From Pempheris klunzingeri (taxonomy: Eukaryota > Chordata > Actinopteri > Acropomatiformes > Pempheridae): a DNA stretch of 64,000 bases. Shown here in pieces: positions 26,280 to 38,700 of this stretch. The stretch is from assembly GCF_042242105.1 (NCBI RefSeq), contig NC_092020.1, positions 2,159,001-2,223,000 on the forward strand, in the 5' to 3' direction. A program made the translations under genes and the position numbers. Every line of letters starts with the position of its first letter. Position 1 is the stretch's first letter. The notes under the pieces were generated by a model. That model made no database searches and was not told where the DNA came from. It worked only from the letters and a program-made list of their open reading frames with translations.

Positions 26280-27789
26280 TCTGTGTGTTTGTGTTGTGCA
26301 TGTTTGATGAGGTTTTTTAATGAACTGGCGGACTCCTGGTGGATATTGCTGTGTCAGGGTATAGTCTGCCTTTTAAAGGCTTCTGAATAAGTTATGATAT
26401 TTGGAGAGATAATGAGATGGAGGGAAGGAGATAGAGGGCGTGAAGCAGCTGAGATCATCAGCAAAAAAGTCTTAACAGAAACTGACAGTTGTGAGGTTTG
26501 AGGCATTTTTCAAGGTCGAACTGAGATAATCAGAGCGAAAACTTCCAGTCTTGACAATTTTCTGCAATATTGTTTGATCAAACACAAGGGAACGGAGAAA
26601 TTGGAGACTGCATGACATAATTTTTGCCTGTATGAGGACTTGTAAGACCTAATGGTACTGCATCAAAGTCTGACTCCTGTACTTCCCCCTAAGCATTGGG
26701 GCTACATTTCAAATGTACTCTCCTTTCTGCCTGTGTTGCCACAGACACACTGCAAATCAGAGGAGCACTGATACTGATGCCCAGATGCGCTGTGTCATAT
26801 AGGTGCTATGAATTATGGTCATTGTGGTTCACTAACAGGCTCTCAGGGCTTGGCAGCAGTAAATCTTGATAGTTTGAAAACTACATCATCAAGAACTTCA
26901 GGCTTCATGCTTCACGGCAGCGGTAATAAATCTGAAACAAAAGTTAGCTTTTTTCACTTTTATTGGATAGTTAATGTAGCTGCTAATACATCCTGTGATG
27001 CCTACAGTCATCTATAAATAACCACCGCATTTGCTAGGTCAGAATTAATAGAATACTTGTTTCCACCAGTCACTGCCAGTAAAGAAGAATGTGGAAGCGG
27101 CTTTACCTACTTAACCAGACAATGACGGCTGGAGAGAAAAAGTGCCTCCCGCAGAGATGCTTGATATTCATCCTCTGCACTTCCTCCACAATGTAGAAGC
27201 GCATTTCATCATTCAACCATTCAGTGCCACAGCAGATCCAATAATACTAAAGCCAGAAATTATTGTAGGATCTTTTAGCACTTTCACGACGACATAAATC
27301 CTAAAATTAGTCCACGTTATATCCAGGTCTTGAACTTGCCCCTGTGTATGAGATGTCTTACAGGAGGTATTTTATTGACTGAGTCGATGGGATGACTTCA
27401 CAACGACTAAAAACCTGTTAAAGGTTAATTTCCCATGTCTTGATTGCCAGCAGCTTTATTTCTGGGCCATGAACCTGACGTCGACCCACTCTGCGATGTT
27501 GTCATACTGATAGCATGCACCTTGCCACTTCACAGGATGTATTACTGACTGTAATTCATCCATCGACTGCCTGTTTGGCGAGCCCGCACTACATTTTTCC
27601 CCCAGGCACTTCAAGTTTGAGTTTCTTGGTCATACATACAAACAACACAGGGGGAGATGGTGTGCATTCCTTCTCCTTTTTTCAGTAGTGTGGTGTGGTC
27701 CAGACTGAACTACCTTGGATTGGATGGATTTATCACACGTCAGGATGAACTGTAATAACTCTGACTTTTCAGCTAGCACCATCATCATT

Positions 27790-27985
27790 ACGTCAGAATT
27801 TGAGTGAGTCTCATAGACTGTATTTAAGAAGTGGACGTAGCCACGGTGACATCACCTATTGGTTTGTGGACTGCAAATGCTAGCATGCTATTAACTAAGA
27901 TGTTTAACATGGTAAGCCTTACCTGCCAAACATTAGCATGCTAGCATTGTCATTGTGAGCATGTTAGCGTGGCTAGCGTGGCCAC
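27790..27985. repeat. Two adjoining dispersed repeat fragments
   Basis: The first part (CATAGACTGTATTTAAGAAG, then CACCTATTGGTTTGTGGACT) and the second part (GCTAGCATGCTATTAACTA, then a TTAGCATGCTAGCATTGTC word) each look like pieces of separate fish repeats. The second is rich in the GCTAGCATG palindrome-like word. Confidence 0.45.
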
Positions 27986-30900
27986 AGACTCTCAGTCCTG
28001 CTTGTGTCACTAGGCATATTATCTTGTAATGAAGTGACTAGTATGCACCCACAATGTCACCAACATTATGACCATTAACTGTAAAACTGCATGCACAAAT
28101 GAGTGTAGTGGTTAAAATTCAAATCAGGCAATAACTGGTCATGATTAAATATTAAATGTGTTTAAAAACCCACCATATCCCTGATGTGGCTGCCCTATAC
28201 ACTCACTTGTAAAGCTGCTTCTAGTGGAATCATCCCTTCATCATACTTCTCAATGAAGTTGCTATAAAAATAACATGAAAGCTATTAAAATAAGACCAAA
28301 GTTATGAAAACAAAATTAAAAAGTCCGGGGGTTCATAACCACTGCTGAATATGTGTATTACAGAAACACTGCCCTAGACATCCATACAAGGCCTAGACAG
28401 AGGAACGTCAACATAGAAAATATAATTATACCACCCATTGAGAAACTGGAAATGCAGTTTATGGATATAAACACTCACAGGATATGTTTTCGACCCAAAA
28501 CACAGGCACTATACAAGAGCTTTCACCATGAAAAGCTGGACTTAATAGTGTTGGATCTTTCTCTCCCTTGTCCCTCCGGTAGCCTTTGGTATAAACCATC
28601 ACAGATGAGCCAGGTTTGTAGACCTCCGAGTGCTGTGTGTAGTTTACTGACACCGCATGACATGATGTCTGGGTATCGGAGTACACATTTTTCAAACAGC
28701 TGCCTCATGCTGCCTTTCAAAGTCGCCAACGTGTGACGGTACCTGGTGCAGCAGCATTAATGCTGGTCTTTGTGTTGAAAGTGTTTGTGGGGAAATAGAG
28801 TCAAATAGCAGAGAATTCATGCTTTAAAATGAATTAGTTCACTTGGGGTGATTGAGCCAGTGCCACCTCTGCCTGGGCAATTTGATAGGTTGCTCTCACG
28901 GTGTGCTGCAAACAACTTCTTTGTAAGTTGTTTTCTTTCTCTCTGGTGAACACAACAGCAATTACTTTTAGTGGTTGGCCTTTTCACACCTTCCATTCAC
29001 TTTTTTTGAGCCCGTCCATTCAGCTGTTTGGAGCTGGGGGCGTTGTATTATTTTGTTTAACTACTGCCGTTTCCCAGTGAGAGCACTCAAGTCATTCATC
29101 TTGTAGAGCACAGGTGAATTCACCCCATAAGGAAAAAAAAAATATGAACACTGACCCGAGCAAACGGATATTTTTCTTCCCAGCAATGGCTGTGCTGGGC
29201 CTCTAAATTGAGAATAAGAGTGAGATTGAGGGTGACGGGGGGAAAAAAAAAAAAAAAAGATATGTGGCAAAGTGCACGGTTGGCAGTATATGAAATGGAC
29301 GGAGGTCACTGGGTCCTGGGTAGGAAATGGAAAACCCTGGCATATGAGAATGTCAGTTGTCATGATATTGGTGAGGACTCAGTCGAATCAGGGAGGTGAC
29401 GCTGCAAAATATTCTTCCCATTCCAAACCAGGAGAAAATAAGCAAGTAAAACACAAAAGACAGAGAGAAATAAAAAAAAGAGAGTGGCACAGAGAGAGGC
29501 TGAGGGGAAGATTACCTCTGGGTTCACCTCAGGTGTGCATCTTGATCACGCTGTTGGTCTGGCTTAGAGGTTTTGATATGGGTAGTGACTGTTTATTGAA
29601 GCTGGCAGAGATTGTGCTCTCAGAGGTGGCAGCCTCACATGAGCCTCAGAAACAAGCAGTGTGGAAAACATCCAGGGAACAGAGAGGCCGTAAACTATCA
29701 TCCTGGCACATACAAAGTCTCACATAAACATGCATCTCACTCATATTTCACCTCTTTATTGGACTCAGCTTCAGAGCACATCCAAGAAATACAAGTGTCT
29801 ACAAGAAGATAGTCTGAATTATCTCTCGATCACTGTACCTGCTCTGGGTTACTGAGCAATTTGATGCCTAAAAACCCAAAGTGTAAACATTCCTGCGATG
29901 ATGGAGCTGGCAGCAAAGCATGAAAAGTGGGATAATGCCTTAAAGTATTCTGATTCATATCTTATGAATTCTTTCCGGTGACATACTTGTCACTGTCATT
30001 TTCTGAACTCAAACACAACAGACACACAGAGAGAAACTCTCTCTCCATACATTAATTTATTTTTCTATTAAAACTATTGGGAATCATATCAACTTCATTA
30101 TAACTTTATTAAATGGCAGTATATCAGTGGACAAATAACTCAGATATTTGAGGTTTTAAATACATTAAGGCAGCAATTATTTATTTTGTTAGGGGTTGAT
30201 TGGCAGGTCACCACAAGAGAAATTATTGTTAACAGTACAACAGTTTATTATCCAAATTAGTTTTCATGATTGAATGGGTCATTCTTAACTTACATTATAA
30301 TTAAATATTACCAAGAATAATGCATTTTAATGGGTAAAAACATGTTAATAGTAATTAATTAATAGTTAATCATTGTTTAAGCATTAAAAAGTGAACAGTA
30401 ACGTGTTATTCTGGTTTCTTTTGATATTCCTTATGCAGTTGATCAGCAGTATGGTTGTATTCCTTTGGGGTTTCCTCAGCTTTCACTCGGTGTCATGTGA
30501 GTGTGTGTGTGTGTGTCTCTCAGGTCCTCTGCTTTTCATTAATAAATACATTTACAGAGTCGTGTCTGTGCTGATGGTGCTGCAGTGTAACCGTCAAGGT
30601 TACTCACAAAGGAGTACCGCTGAGCTTGAGGCAAGGCAAAAAATTACAGCCTTTACAGCAAAACCTCAATGTTTAATAAACTGCCTTAAACAGTGAAAAC
30701 TTGGCACAGGAAAAAATGCTTTTAGGCGCAAGAACTTTCATTAAAGTGAGCACAAACTACACAAAGCACAAAGTACTAAAAGAAAGTCCAAATGTTAAAT
30801 GTATGGAATTTTACTTCAAACCTGCAGCGCACAGCTTTTAATTATGCAAACACTGTTGTTGCATGCAATGGCAGTTTCATGAGTTTTTTTTTAATGTGTG

Positions 30901-31739
30901 TACTTATCATGAGGTTTTTTGATCTGGAACATTAGAAACTTTACATCTTTCAGGTTTTCCCACCATGCTCCCAGTGGATGTACCCTACTCTGTGACTACG
31001 GTTGCTCCCCCCTTCAGCTCCGGCAAACCAATCCTGATTGACATGAAAAACAATCTTTATGTTACAGTCATACATTTTCTCTCTCTCTCTCCCTTATTTC
31101 CCACTTAATGAGCCGACTATGGGCCTATGGGTGTTTACTCTTTCAGTTAAATCAAACAGATTCTGTCGCAATCTGTGTCAGACAATCAAATCGTTGCTGT
31201 CAGATTTTAAAATCTGATCTCCTCTCTGCTGCTTTCAGCTGTCTTTTCAGTGCAAAATTGTTGTGGCCCTCCAATATCCCATTCACCTCCAGTTTCATCA
31301 CATCCAGCGCCGACACTTGAGCTTATAAGAGGACCCGCTCCACATCACACCCATCCGGATCCAGATCAGGGCGTATCCTATACTATTCATGGCTTCACCG
31401 CCTCCTACACATACATGATAATGTCATGATGTGGTCTGACTGCCAGAGACTCTTCACATTGCTCATCTGTTTTGGGCACGTCAGTTAAATATTTGCTGAC
31501 TCTTAATGAAGCCTCTCATAACTGACCTGAATTACATCTGAGCTTCCACCTTGAGATCCTGAAATCTTTATCAATCAAGAGAGGAAACTCTAAAGCTGTA
31601 CCAATCAGTATTTTAACATTAAAAATCGGCCACATGATTATGTGTAATATGAAATTGCTACCAAACTCTGCAATTCCCCTCAAATCTGTAAAAACAACTT
31701 TCTTTTGGTTTTAAGGCCCGAAACTTTGCTGTTATGATT

Positions 31740-32140
31740 CAGTCTCACCACTCTCATCGTCACTTCCAGCAGAAGCTGTTTTTAAGTGAAAAAGCTCTCG
31801 AAAATGACGACATGTAAGGCACCATAAAGCAGGCACATAAAGTTAGCAACTAGCTGGTGAACATAGTGGAGCGTTTAGCAGCTGAAGAGCCAGATATTTC
31901 CCTCAGGAGCTGGTGGGGGCCAAAACACGGCTAAAAGAAAAATCAATACTGTATTTACATTCAACGGGTGGACAAAAACAAGACTCCAGATGAATGCTAA
32001 TGGTCTATCGGCTAGATGAGTAATTAGGCAACTGTTTGCTAACACATATCTGCTATCAACTTTACAAAGTGATAACATGTCAGTGTTGTGTTTACAGCTT
32101 GTTCTGCTGCCCCCAAAGTGGTCAGAGAAATAAATTAACA
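31740..32140. repeat. Probable dispersed fish repeat
   Basis: An ordered series of words (AGTTAGCAACTAGCTGGTGA, GCCAGATATTTCCCTCAGGA, CAACTGTTTGCTAACA, GTGATAACATGTCAG, TTCTGCTGCCCCCAAAGTG) matches a repeat I associate with percomorph genomes. No coding frame spans it. Confidence 0.5.
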
Positions 32141-33689
32141 CTGCATTATGTACAATTTGGAGATACTTTAATTTTACACTCATTGCATGACTAGTAACAA
32201 AATAATAAAATGTTTACGTGTTAAATATATTTCTGAATAATATTTCTAAAATACAGTATAATGCTTTGTTATAGCTTAAACTACCCAACAGTATATGAAG
32301 CAGCTAAAAACAGTCTCACCTCAGCCAGCTACAACATGCTGCTCACAGGTTAATGATTCAGGATTAATTATCCAATATATATACTGTCATTGTTTAACAC
32401 TGTGTATAATGAGTGGTTTCACTTTTGATTCCTTGAATATATGTTGCTGGTAATGGTACTTTCAAGTTACACTTCGAATGCTGGATTTGTACACTGTTGT
32501 GTTATTGCTTTCACTTCAACAGTTACCATACAAGCACATCTTTCCTGGTTAACTTTTAGCTGAGCTTCTTTGATGAATGCCGTAGCACTCTCTCTCACCC
32601 TATGTTTCCTGCCCGTAGCTACACTGCGCCTATTCATAACGGCAAAATGCCCCAAATATAATGCTGAAACAAAAACAGCAGTGCAACTCTAAAATGGTAT
32701 TGTTTACTGATTCCCCTGAACATGGTTGCCTTGAGAAAACACACAAAACAACCCTCTGCATGCTAAAAAGGCCACTCAACTGCACCAATTCTGTGTGAAC
32801 TGAAAAAAAAAAAAAAATCAATTAAATTTATCCAAACAGTTCCAGATAACAGTCAACAAATACATGGAAACGGAGAGAGTGAGGTGAGGGCACAAACACA
32901 GCACAGCGCGAAAAGAAAGGTAGAGAGAGAGCTCTGATCTTGATAAGGACTCTTAAGACAGACGCCCGCAGTGAGAGCGAATGAATCATTGTTCAGGGAA
33001 ATGGGAGACGTGGTCCAATTTACAGGAGATTTATAGGTAGGAAATCAAATGCCACAGCATATCAATTAGCCAAGGGTACACCTCCACAATCCAATGTGCA
33101 GAAACAATGACTCCGGAGAAGGTAACGTATGGTGTGGGGAGGTCTAAAACAAATTCACTGTAATATGTAATGGTGTTATTATATTAGCTATGAAAGTCGA
33201 TTTTAATTTGTACTCTTTTATCAATGGGTGGGAGAAATTTACAGGCCGGTCCGCAGCAGCCATCATCTCCCAACAGCTTGTTGAAGTCAGGAGCTGCAGC
33301 CCACCACTCCGCTTTCCATGGTAAAGTATAAGAGTGCCTATTCCTCCTGCAAAACTCCATCATCTGGCAGGGAAAGCCTCTAAATCTTGTTATAAGCTCA
33401 GAGAGGATAGAGTGGCACACCATTTATGAACGCCGCATTGATGCCCGGGGATGCTATAGGAATTATTCCTCCTCTTTTCGATGCCGGAAAACCCAGCACA
33501 ACAATACCGGTTTTAATTGTCACAGGCTTTAGAGATGTGCTGTCAGAAACAAAAGGCAGCCGGTCCAGAGGTGAAAGTGGCATGGTGTTGAGTTTGACCT
33601 TTACCTCAGGCCTGAAGCTCCTCTTTCCACAAAAACAAACAATTACAAATGATTCAAAGTAAAATTGAGTGAACAGCCTAAAGAAACTC

Positions 33690-33738
33690 CTCATATACGT
33701 ATACGTATATATACATATACACACACACACACACACAT
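33690..33738. repeat. Compound TA/CA microsatellite
   Basis: TACGTATACGTATATATACA followed by about nine CA units. The alternating purine-pyrimidine order gives it Z-DNA-forming potential. Confidence 0.85.
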
Positions 33739-35349
33739 AAAAATAAATATACAAACCTCAAAACATTTTTTAAAAATGGGTTGAAATCTTAGGAGACGCA
33801 TGTGCCTAACTATTCCAGTCCTGAATTATCTGCTTCTCAAAGTCATTGTGCCTGCTGCTTGGATGAAAAGCGTGGCAAACGTGCTTAGGCTGAGCCCTCA
33901 GTCAGTCACAGGCCCTATGAGGGTTACTGTGAACGTCTTTCCCTCTTCGATTTCACTATCTTATATTCTAACAATGGAGAAGCTACTTCCCGAGAGAGAC
34001 AGGCAGAGGATGCTTAATACGTGATCAATAGTCCACAGAGAAGCTATTCAAAGATATACAGAATATAAAAATAAGATGTTACTCCTCTATTCACCCAATA
34101 CGACGCTCTTTTAAGTTCAAGTTCATCAGGACACTGGCATGCAGCGTTATTAATTTATGGCTTGGCAATGCTGCCCTTCAGTGGCAGCTGACTAGAATCA
34201 CTTTTTCCTGCAGATGAGTTGGAGGAACGAAACAGATCTCTGTGAGGAGAAACAGGTTGTGGTGCAGCAGCACTAAGAGCAGAATCGACCGCTGGAAAAA
34301 AAAAAATCTTGTAATGAATTTTCACTTTTTTGTAGCAATCAACTTCATGTTGTGATGAAATACCCATATCCTGATCTCCAAAAGCCATTCTTCTCCATTA
34401 TTTTCCTCCGCAATGCCAAGTGAAAACCGGCGATTACTCAGTGTCTGGCAGGGTAAGCTCACATTATGAAAGAGTGCACCTCTCTGTAGGTCAAGTGCAC
34501 TCAAATGTCAGGTTTTGTCCCACAGAAATAAAGACAGATGTTTTGTGGCACTTGCCTGAAAACTAATCTAAGCTGGTGATCCATCAAGCCCCCAAGTTTC
34601 AGCCCCGCTCAGTGCACTGGTTTCATCATCTCTGAGGCTCAAGGACGGACTGATCCACCGGCTACCTCTGGATCCTCGCTCCACAGATCAAAGTGTCTCC
34701 ATCTGAAAAGACCAAAAGTAAGGTCTGCTTTGGATGTTGAAAATGTAGAAACCGCAATGCCACATTCAATCTTGTTAAAGCCTCTGTCTTCAGCTGGCTT
34801 TTTCGTAACATAAATGTCAAACTGCTCACCAAGTCCAGCTGAGTGACACGTGTTTAGAGTATTTGATGGTGCTGTACACAGAGCGGGGCTGACCTCACAG
34901 CGACATCGACTCTCTTCCAGGCCTCCTATCACACTCTTCAGCCTGACAGGGCCCAGATGTAATTAAATATAATTGTATAATGAGTGGTCTGTTTAAGAAC
35001 ATAATTTACAGCACTCCTCCACTCTTTGATGATATGATGAAATCATCAACCGCTTGTTCTTTTTTTTCCAATAACAGCACTGGGCAATATTTACTAGGGC
35101 TCTGAATCAGTTCTTCGCACAGGGCCGCCGCGTGATGCACCACCGCCCATGTGCCACCCACATAACAAAACAAAGTGCCAAACAAAGCGCACCAATGAAA
35201 AATAGCATGTCCAAAGCCTAAAACACATGAAACACATGCGTAAACAATATACATTACATAAGTGACCACCCCTCCTCATGCACTCTCACATAAATCACCG
35301 AAGAGGGTCGTAAAACGTGCTGAGGAACAATCACGCAAAAGTATGAACA

Positions 35350-35354
<5 letters not shown>

Positions 35355-35390
<36 letters not shown>
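35355..35390. repeat. (CAGA)n tetranucleotide repeat upstream of eda
   Basis: Nine CAGA units about 385 bases before the eda start codon, just upstream of the CpG-rich promoter. Length variation here could matter for promoter spacing. Confidence 0.9.
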
Positions 35391-35429
35391 AAGAGGGGAG
35401 CTCCCCTCCAACATCATCTAGCTGTCATG

Positions 35430-35740
35430 ATCTCTGCAGGAGCTGCAGGTGCTCACTTCGTCCATTAGGTGTCGCTGCACTACAGCGCCTGGTGCATCCA
35501 GCCCCCCCTCCCCTCCTCACTGCAACCTTGTCCGGGTTCGTAATTGTCTTCGGCCAATCGCAGCGCAGGTGGGCGGGTCTCCATTGTTACTACAGATACT
35601 GGAGGAAGTTTGCAGCGACCTGCCGCCGCCGCTGCACCTATGAGTGAGGCTCCGCGTTAATGAGCAGCCGCGGCCCCGCGCGAGACGAACGAGCCGATTA
35701 TGCCGAGATAAAGAGCATCTGGCTCGCGCTCGGTCCGACG
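35430..35740 (+). promoter_or_regulatory. eda: CpG-rich promoter and 5' UTR of eda
   Basis: GC content and CpG density rise sharply here compared with the AT-rich flanks. A CCAAT box lies at 35554-35558 and a GGGCGG box at 35571-35576, both upstream of the eda start codons. No convincing TATA box is visible, which suits a CpG-island promoter. The transcription start cannot be fixed from sequence alone. Confidence 0.55.
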
Positions 35741-38700
35741 ATGGCATGCGATGGTTCATCCGCGGAGGATTTCCCGGACAAAGTGATGCCCAGAGCGGCT
35801 CCCTGCACGTGCAGCAAGAAGTGCAGGGGTCGGAGCGGCAGTGTGGTCTTCCTGGGATTATTCCTGCTGTCGCTGTGCCTGCACGCTGTCACCCTCGTCT
35901 GCTATTTGGATCTGCGGTCCGAGGTCAAAAGGGAAATTATCCACCAGAAGCGGGACTCCATGTTGACACTTGCGGGCAGTGACCTGGCTGACCCGGCGGC
36001 GGTGCTCTCCCCCGGACACCCCAGGCTGGAGTCTGGCAGCAGCCGCAGCGGAGAGGCTCATGAGGTAAAAAAATAATAATAAATAAATAAAAATAAAGTG
36101 TGTTAAAAAAAAAAGCTAATTGAAGATCCAGCTCATTCAAGGCGCATTGTTTTCATTCCTCGCACGGAGGCTGTTCGTGTTCATTCACCTCCGTTCAGTC
36201 CTCCTGTTCCCGCACCGCGGTGTCAGGTTCAGTGTCTGCGCTCTGTCATGGCATGTTTCTGGGCAACTTCTTTTACAGTAGCCTGTCACGGAGTTTTGCC
36301 AGCTCGGTTTTCAGACAGATATGTTTTGAATCAGCGCTCCCGTGTGCGTGATTCAGCCTCTTTTGGACAAAGATGCACGAACGTATAAGCTTTACGTCTG
36401 TCACCTGGCCAAAGTCTCCTGTTCAGGTAAACACATCCAAGGATGGGAGGGGGGGGGCACATCAAGGAAGTCAAGAGAGGTATGGCCCAAATGTTGCCTT
36501 CACAAAACAAGAAAGCACCAATGGTTAAACTCCTTTACTTCAGAGTTGGCTTTTCATTTGTCCTTAATCAAACCACATTTAACCCAATTTGTCTCCCCCC
36601 CCCTCCCCAAACAGACAGAGGTTGATGCTCAAAGCTTAGGCAGCCTGCCCAGCTGGATTCACACAGAGGGGTCAGTCAGTGTGCTGGAGCAGGTGGACGG
36701 AAAATTAACTGGATCACCAGCAGGTGCAAAGCCCAAGGGCTGATGTAAATTCATCAGGACTTAGATGGGGCAGTTGGTACTTGGAGCCGAGCCAGCCTGG
36801 TCTCACATGCGTTCTCAGCAGCGGGCTGATTGAATGTTCATTGTGTTGTCTGTGGCTTTGGCAACAGTCAACCCCCCCCCCTGCCTCCCTCCCTCCCTTC
36901 TCCCCTCCCAACCACCACCACCACCTCAACCTCAGCCACCACCACACACTCCCCTAATTTCATCAGTACAAAGGGACCGAGTGTAGGTCTCAACTTTGCA
37001 TTGCTCGCTCAATTAGCTCATGTGTCACCAGTTGTGTAACGTTATTACAGAGAAAATGATCCTCTGTGTGGGGCATTGGCCGGACATTTAGTTGTGCTGA
37101 ACGGTCAACTTGATAGTCACCCGGAGGAGTTCAAGTTATTCGGGATGGAGGCACTTATTTCTCTGTAGGAAAGATTATCTGCATCAGTTGCTGCTTTAGG
37201 GGTTTGCTCTGTAACATTTTCCTCTCACAAGTGAGAAGCTCAGCCTACTCGTTTAGTCCTCGGTGCGTCCTTTGCTAAGCCTATTTTAGTTTGGTTTCCC
37301 TGGTTAAAGCTGAGTGAGATGGGCCTGGTATTCAACCCAGATGGTGACGCTTCATGAGGTGAAAGACTGTGGCCCAGCTGTAAATATTTAACAGCGCTGT
37401 GATGCTGTCCATGCCAGATGTCTGCATTAAACAACTCTGATTACACATCCCACAGTTTACATAGTTGGAGAAACGGGAGCATGTGGCATTTGGACGCAGC
37501 GGCCGCACTTGTTAGCTTTTCGAGCATTTCCTTTGAAGAGTCTTTTTTGTCGAGCTAAAAATTGTTTATTGGATTTTTCACACAAGTCCTCATCAAAGGC
37601 ACTTTCAGCAGCCTCAGTGAAATTCGATGTGATGTGCAGGTATACAGACAAGTGCAACAGAACATGGCAAGTCTTCGTAAAAAACAAAGAAATGCAAAGG
37701 CAATCAGGTGTAGGTACAAATATATATATATATACCACACAGACATACATCTGACATAACAAACATGAGGTTCTGTCATTATCAAAGGACCAGTTTGTCA
37801 GCCTCTGTTAAGCTGGACATAGTCCGCGCCGCTTTTGTGATGTACTCTGGAAGAGACAAGTGTTGTGGCTCCTCATCGTGTTACAACAGCTTTGCGCACC
37901 AAATTTATTGCATGTCAGATAGTTTTCAAGCAGCCGGGTCAGTGTCAAACATAAGTTAACCTTGGTAAACAGTGGAAATCTATAATTTTTATGGTATTAT
38001 CATCTTTTTTAGGGGCTTCATGAGTCAAACAGAATGGGGGAAGGAAACGTTTTGCTGATGGTACACTGATAATAACGGTTCTTTTCATATTGGGGGGGAA
38101 AAAAAAAAACGCTGGAAAACGACACGTCAGGTTTAAGACGTGAACATCTTTTCTCGTTTCAACACTCAAGTTTGATTATGAACAGAAAACACCATCCTGT
38201 GTTCATTCTGGCTGTAAAAGTAGTTTTAATGTAGTAATATTATGTTGTATGTTTCAAGTGTGGTCACATTTGAATGCATCTTCTTACGCCACCACTTGTC
38301 ACTTATTTCATAGCCTTTCACTGAAAAAAAAAAAAGAAAGAATCCATCGATCTATTAAGGCCAGGTGTTGTGTGCTGAGAATTGGTAGAATTTATAGATC
38401 CACACATAATCTGAAGAAAGTGATTGTGGCTATTACAGCGGATAAGGATCGGGGATATATAAGCTGTAACTACATGTACTACAGGACATGTACTGTGAAC
38501 AGAGGAGGGACTGCTTGTAACTTGGGATGCAGGGTGATGGGACGAAAAATGAGGCAAACCACAGTTTGAGCCCATCTAGATCCGTGTGTATAAAGTTTTG
38601 TTTTATATTTATTCGAATGTAAATGCCAAAACAGAAACATTGTTTTTCAGTCTAAACTGGTGCTTGAAAGGGTTATGGTTATCTTCAGAGCACTAATATG

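Larger units (their letters stand above)
2086..35400. other. 33 kb without a supportable gene
   Basis: Open frames on both strands are short, many are made of microsatellite codons, and none resembles a known protein. The stretch holds microsatellites, inverted-repeat elements and other dispersed repeats listed separately. Repeat-free blocks of moderate GC content occur at 12740-12990, 13120-13360, 20040-20260, 25555-25680 and 33180-33680. Confidence 0.65.

Noticed and set aside
28353..28736. 127-codon + strand frame
   Set aside because: No recognisable motif, overlapped by two minus-strand frames of similar quality; likely chance.
29272..29727. 151-codon + strand frame
   Set aside because: No family resemblance, low-complexity Lys/Arg stretch, no splice or promoter support.
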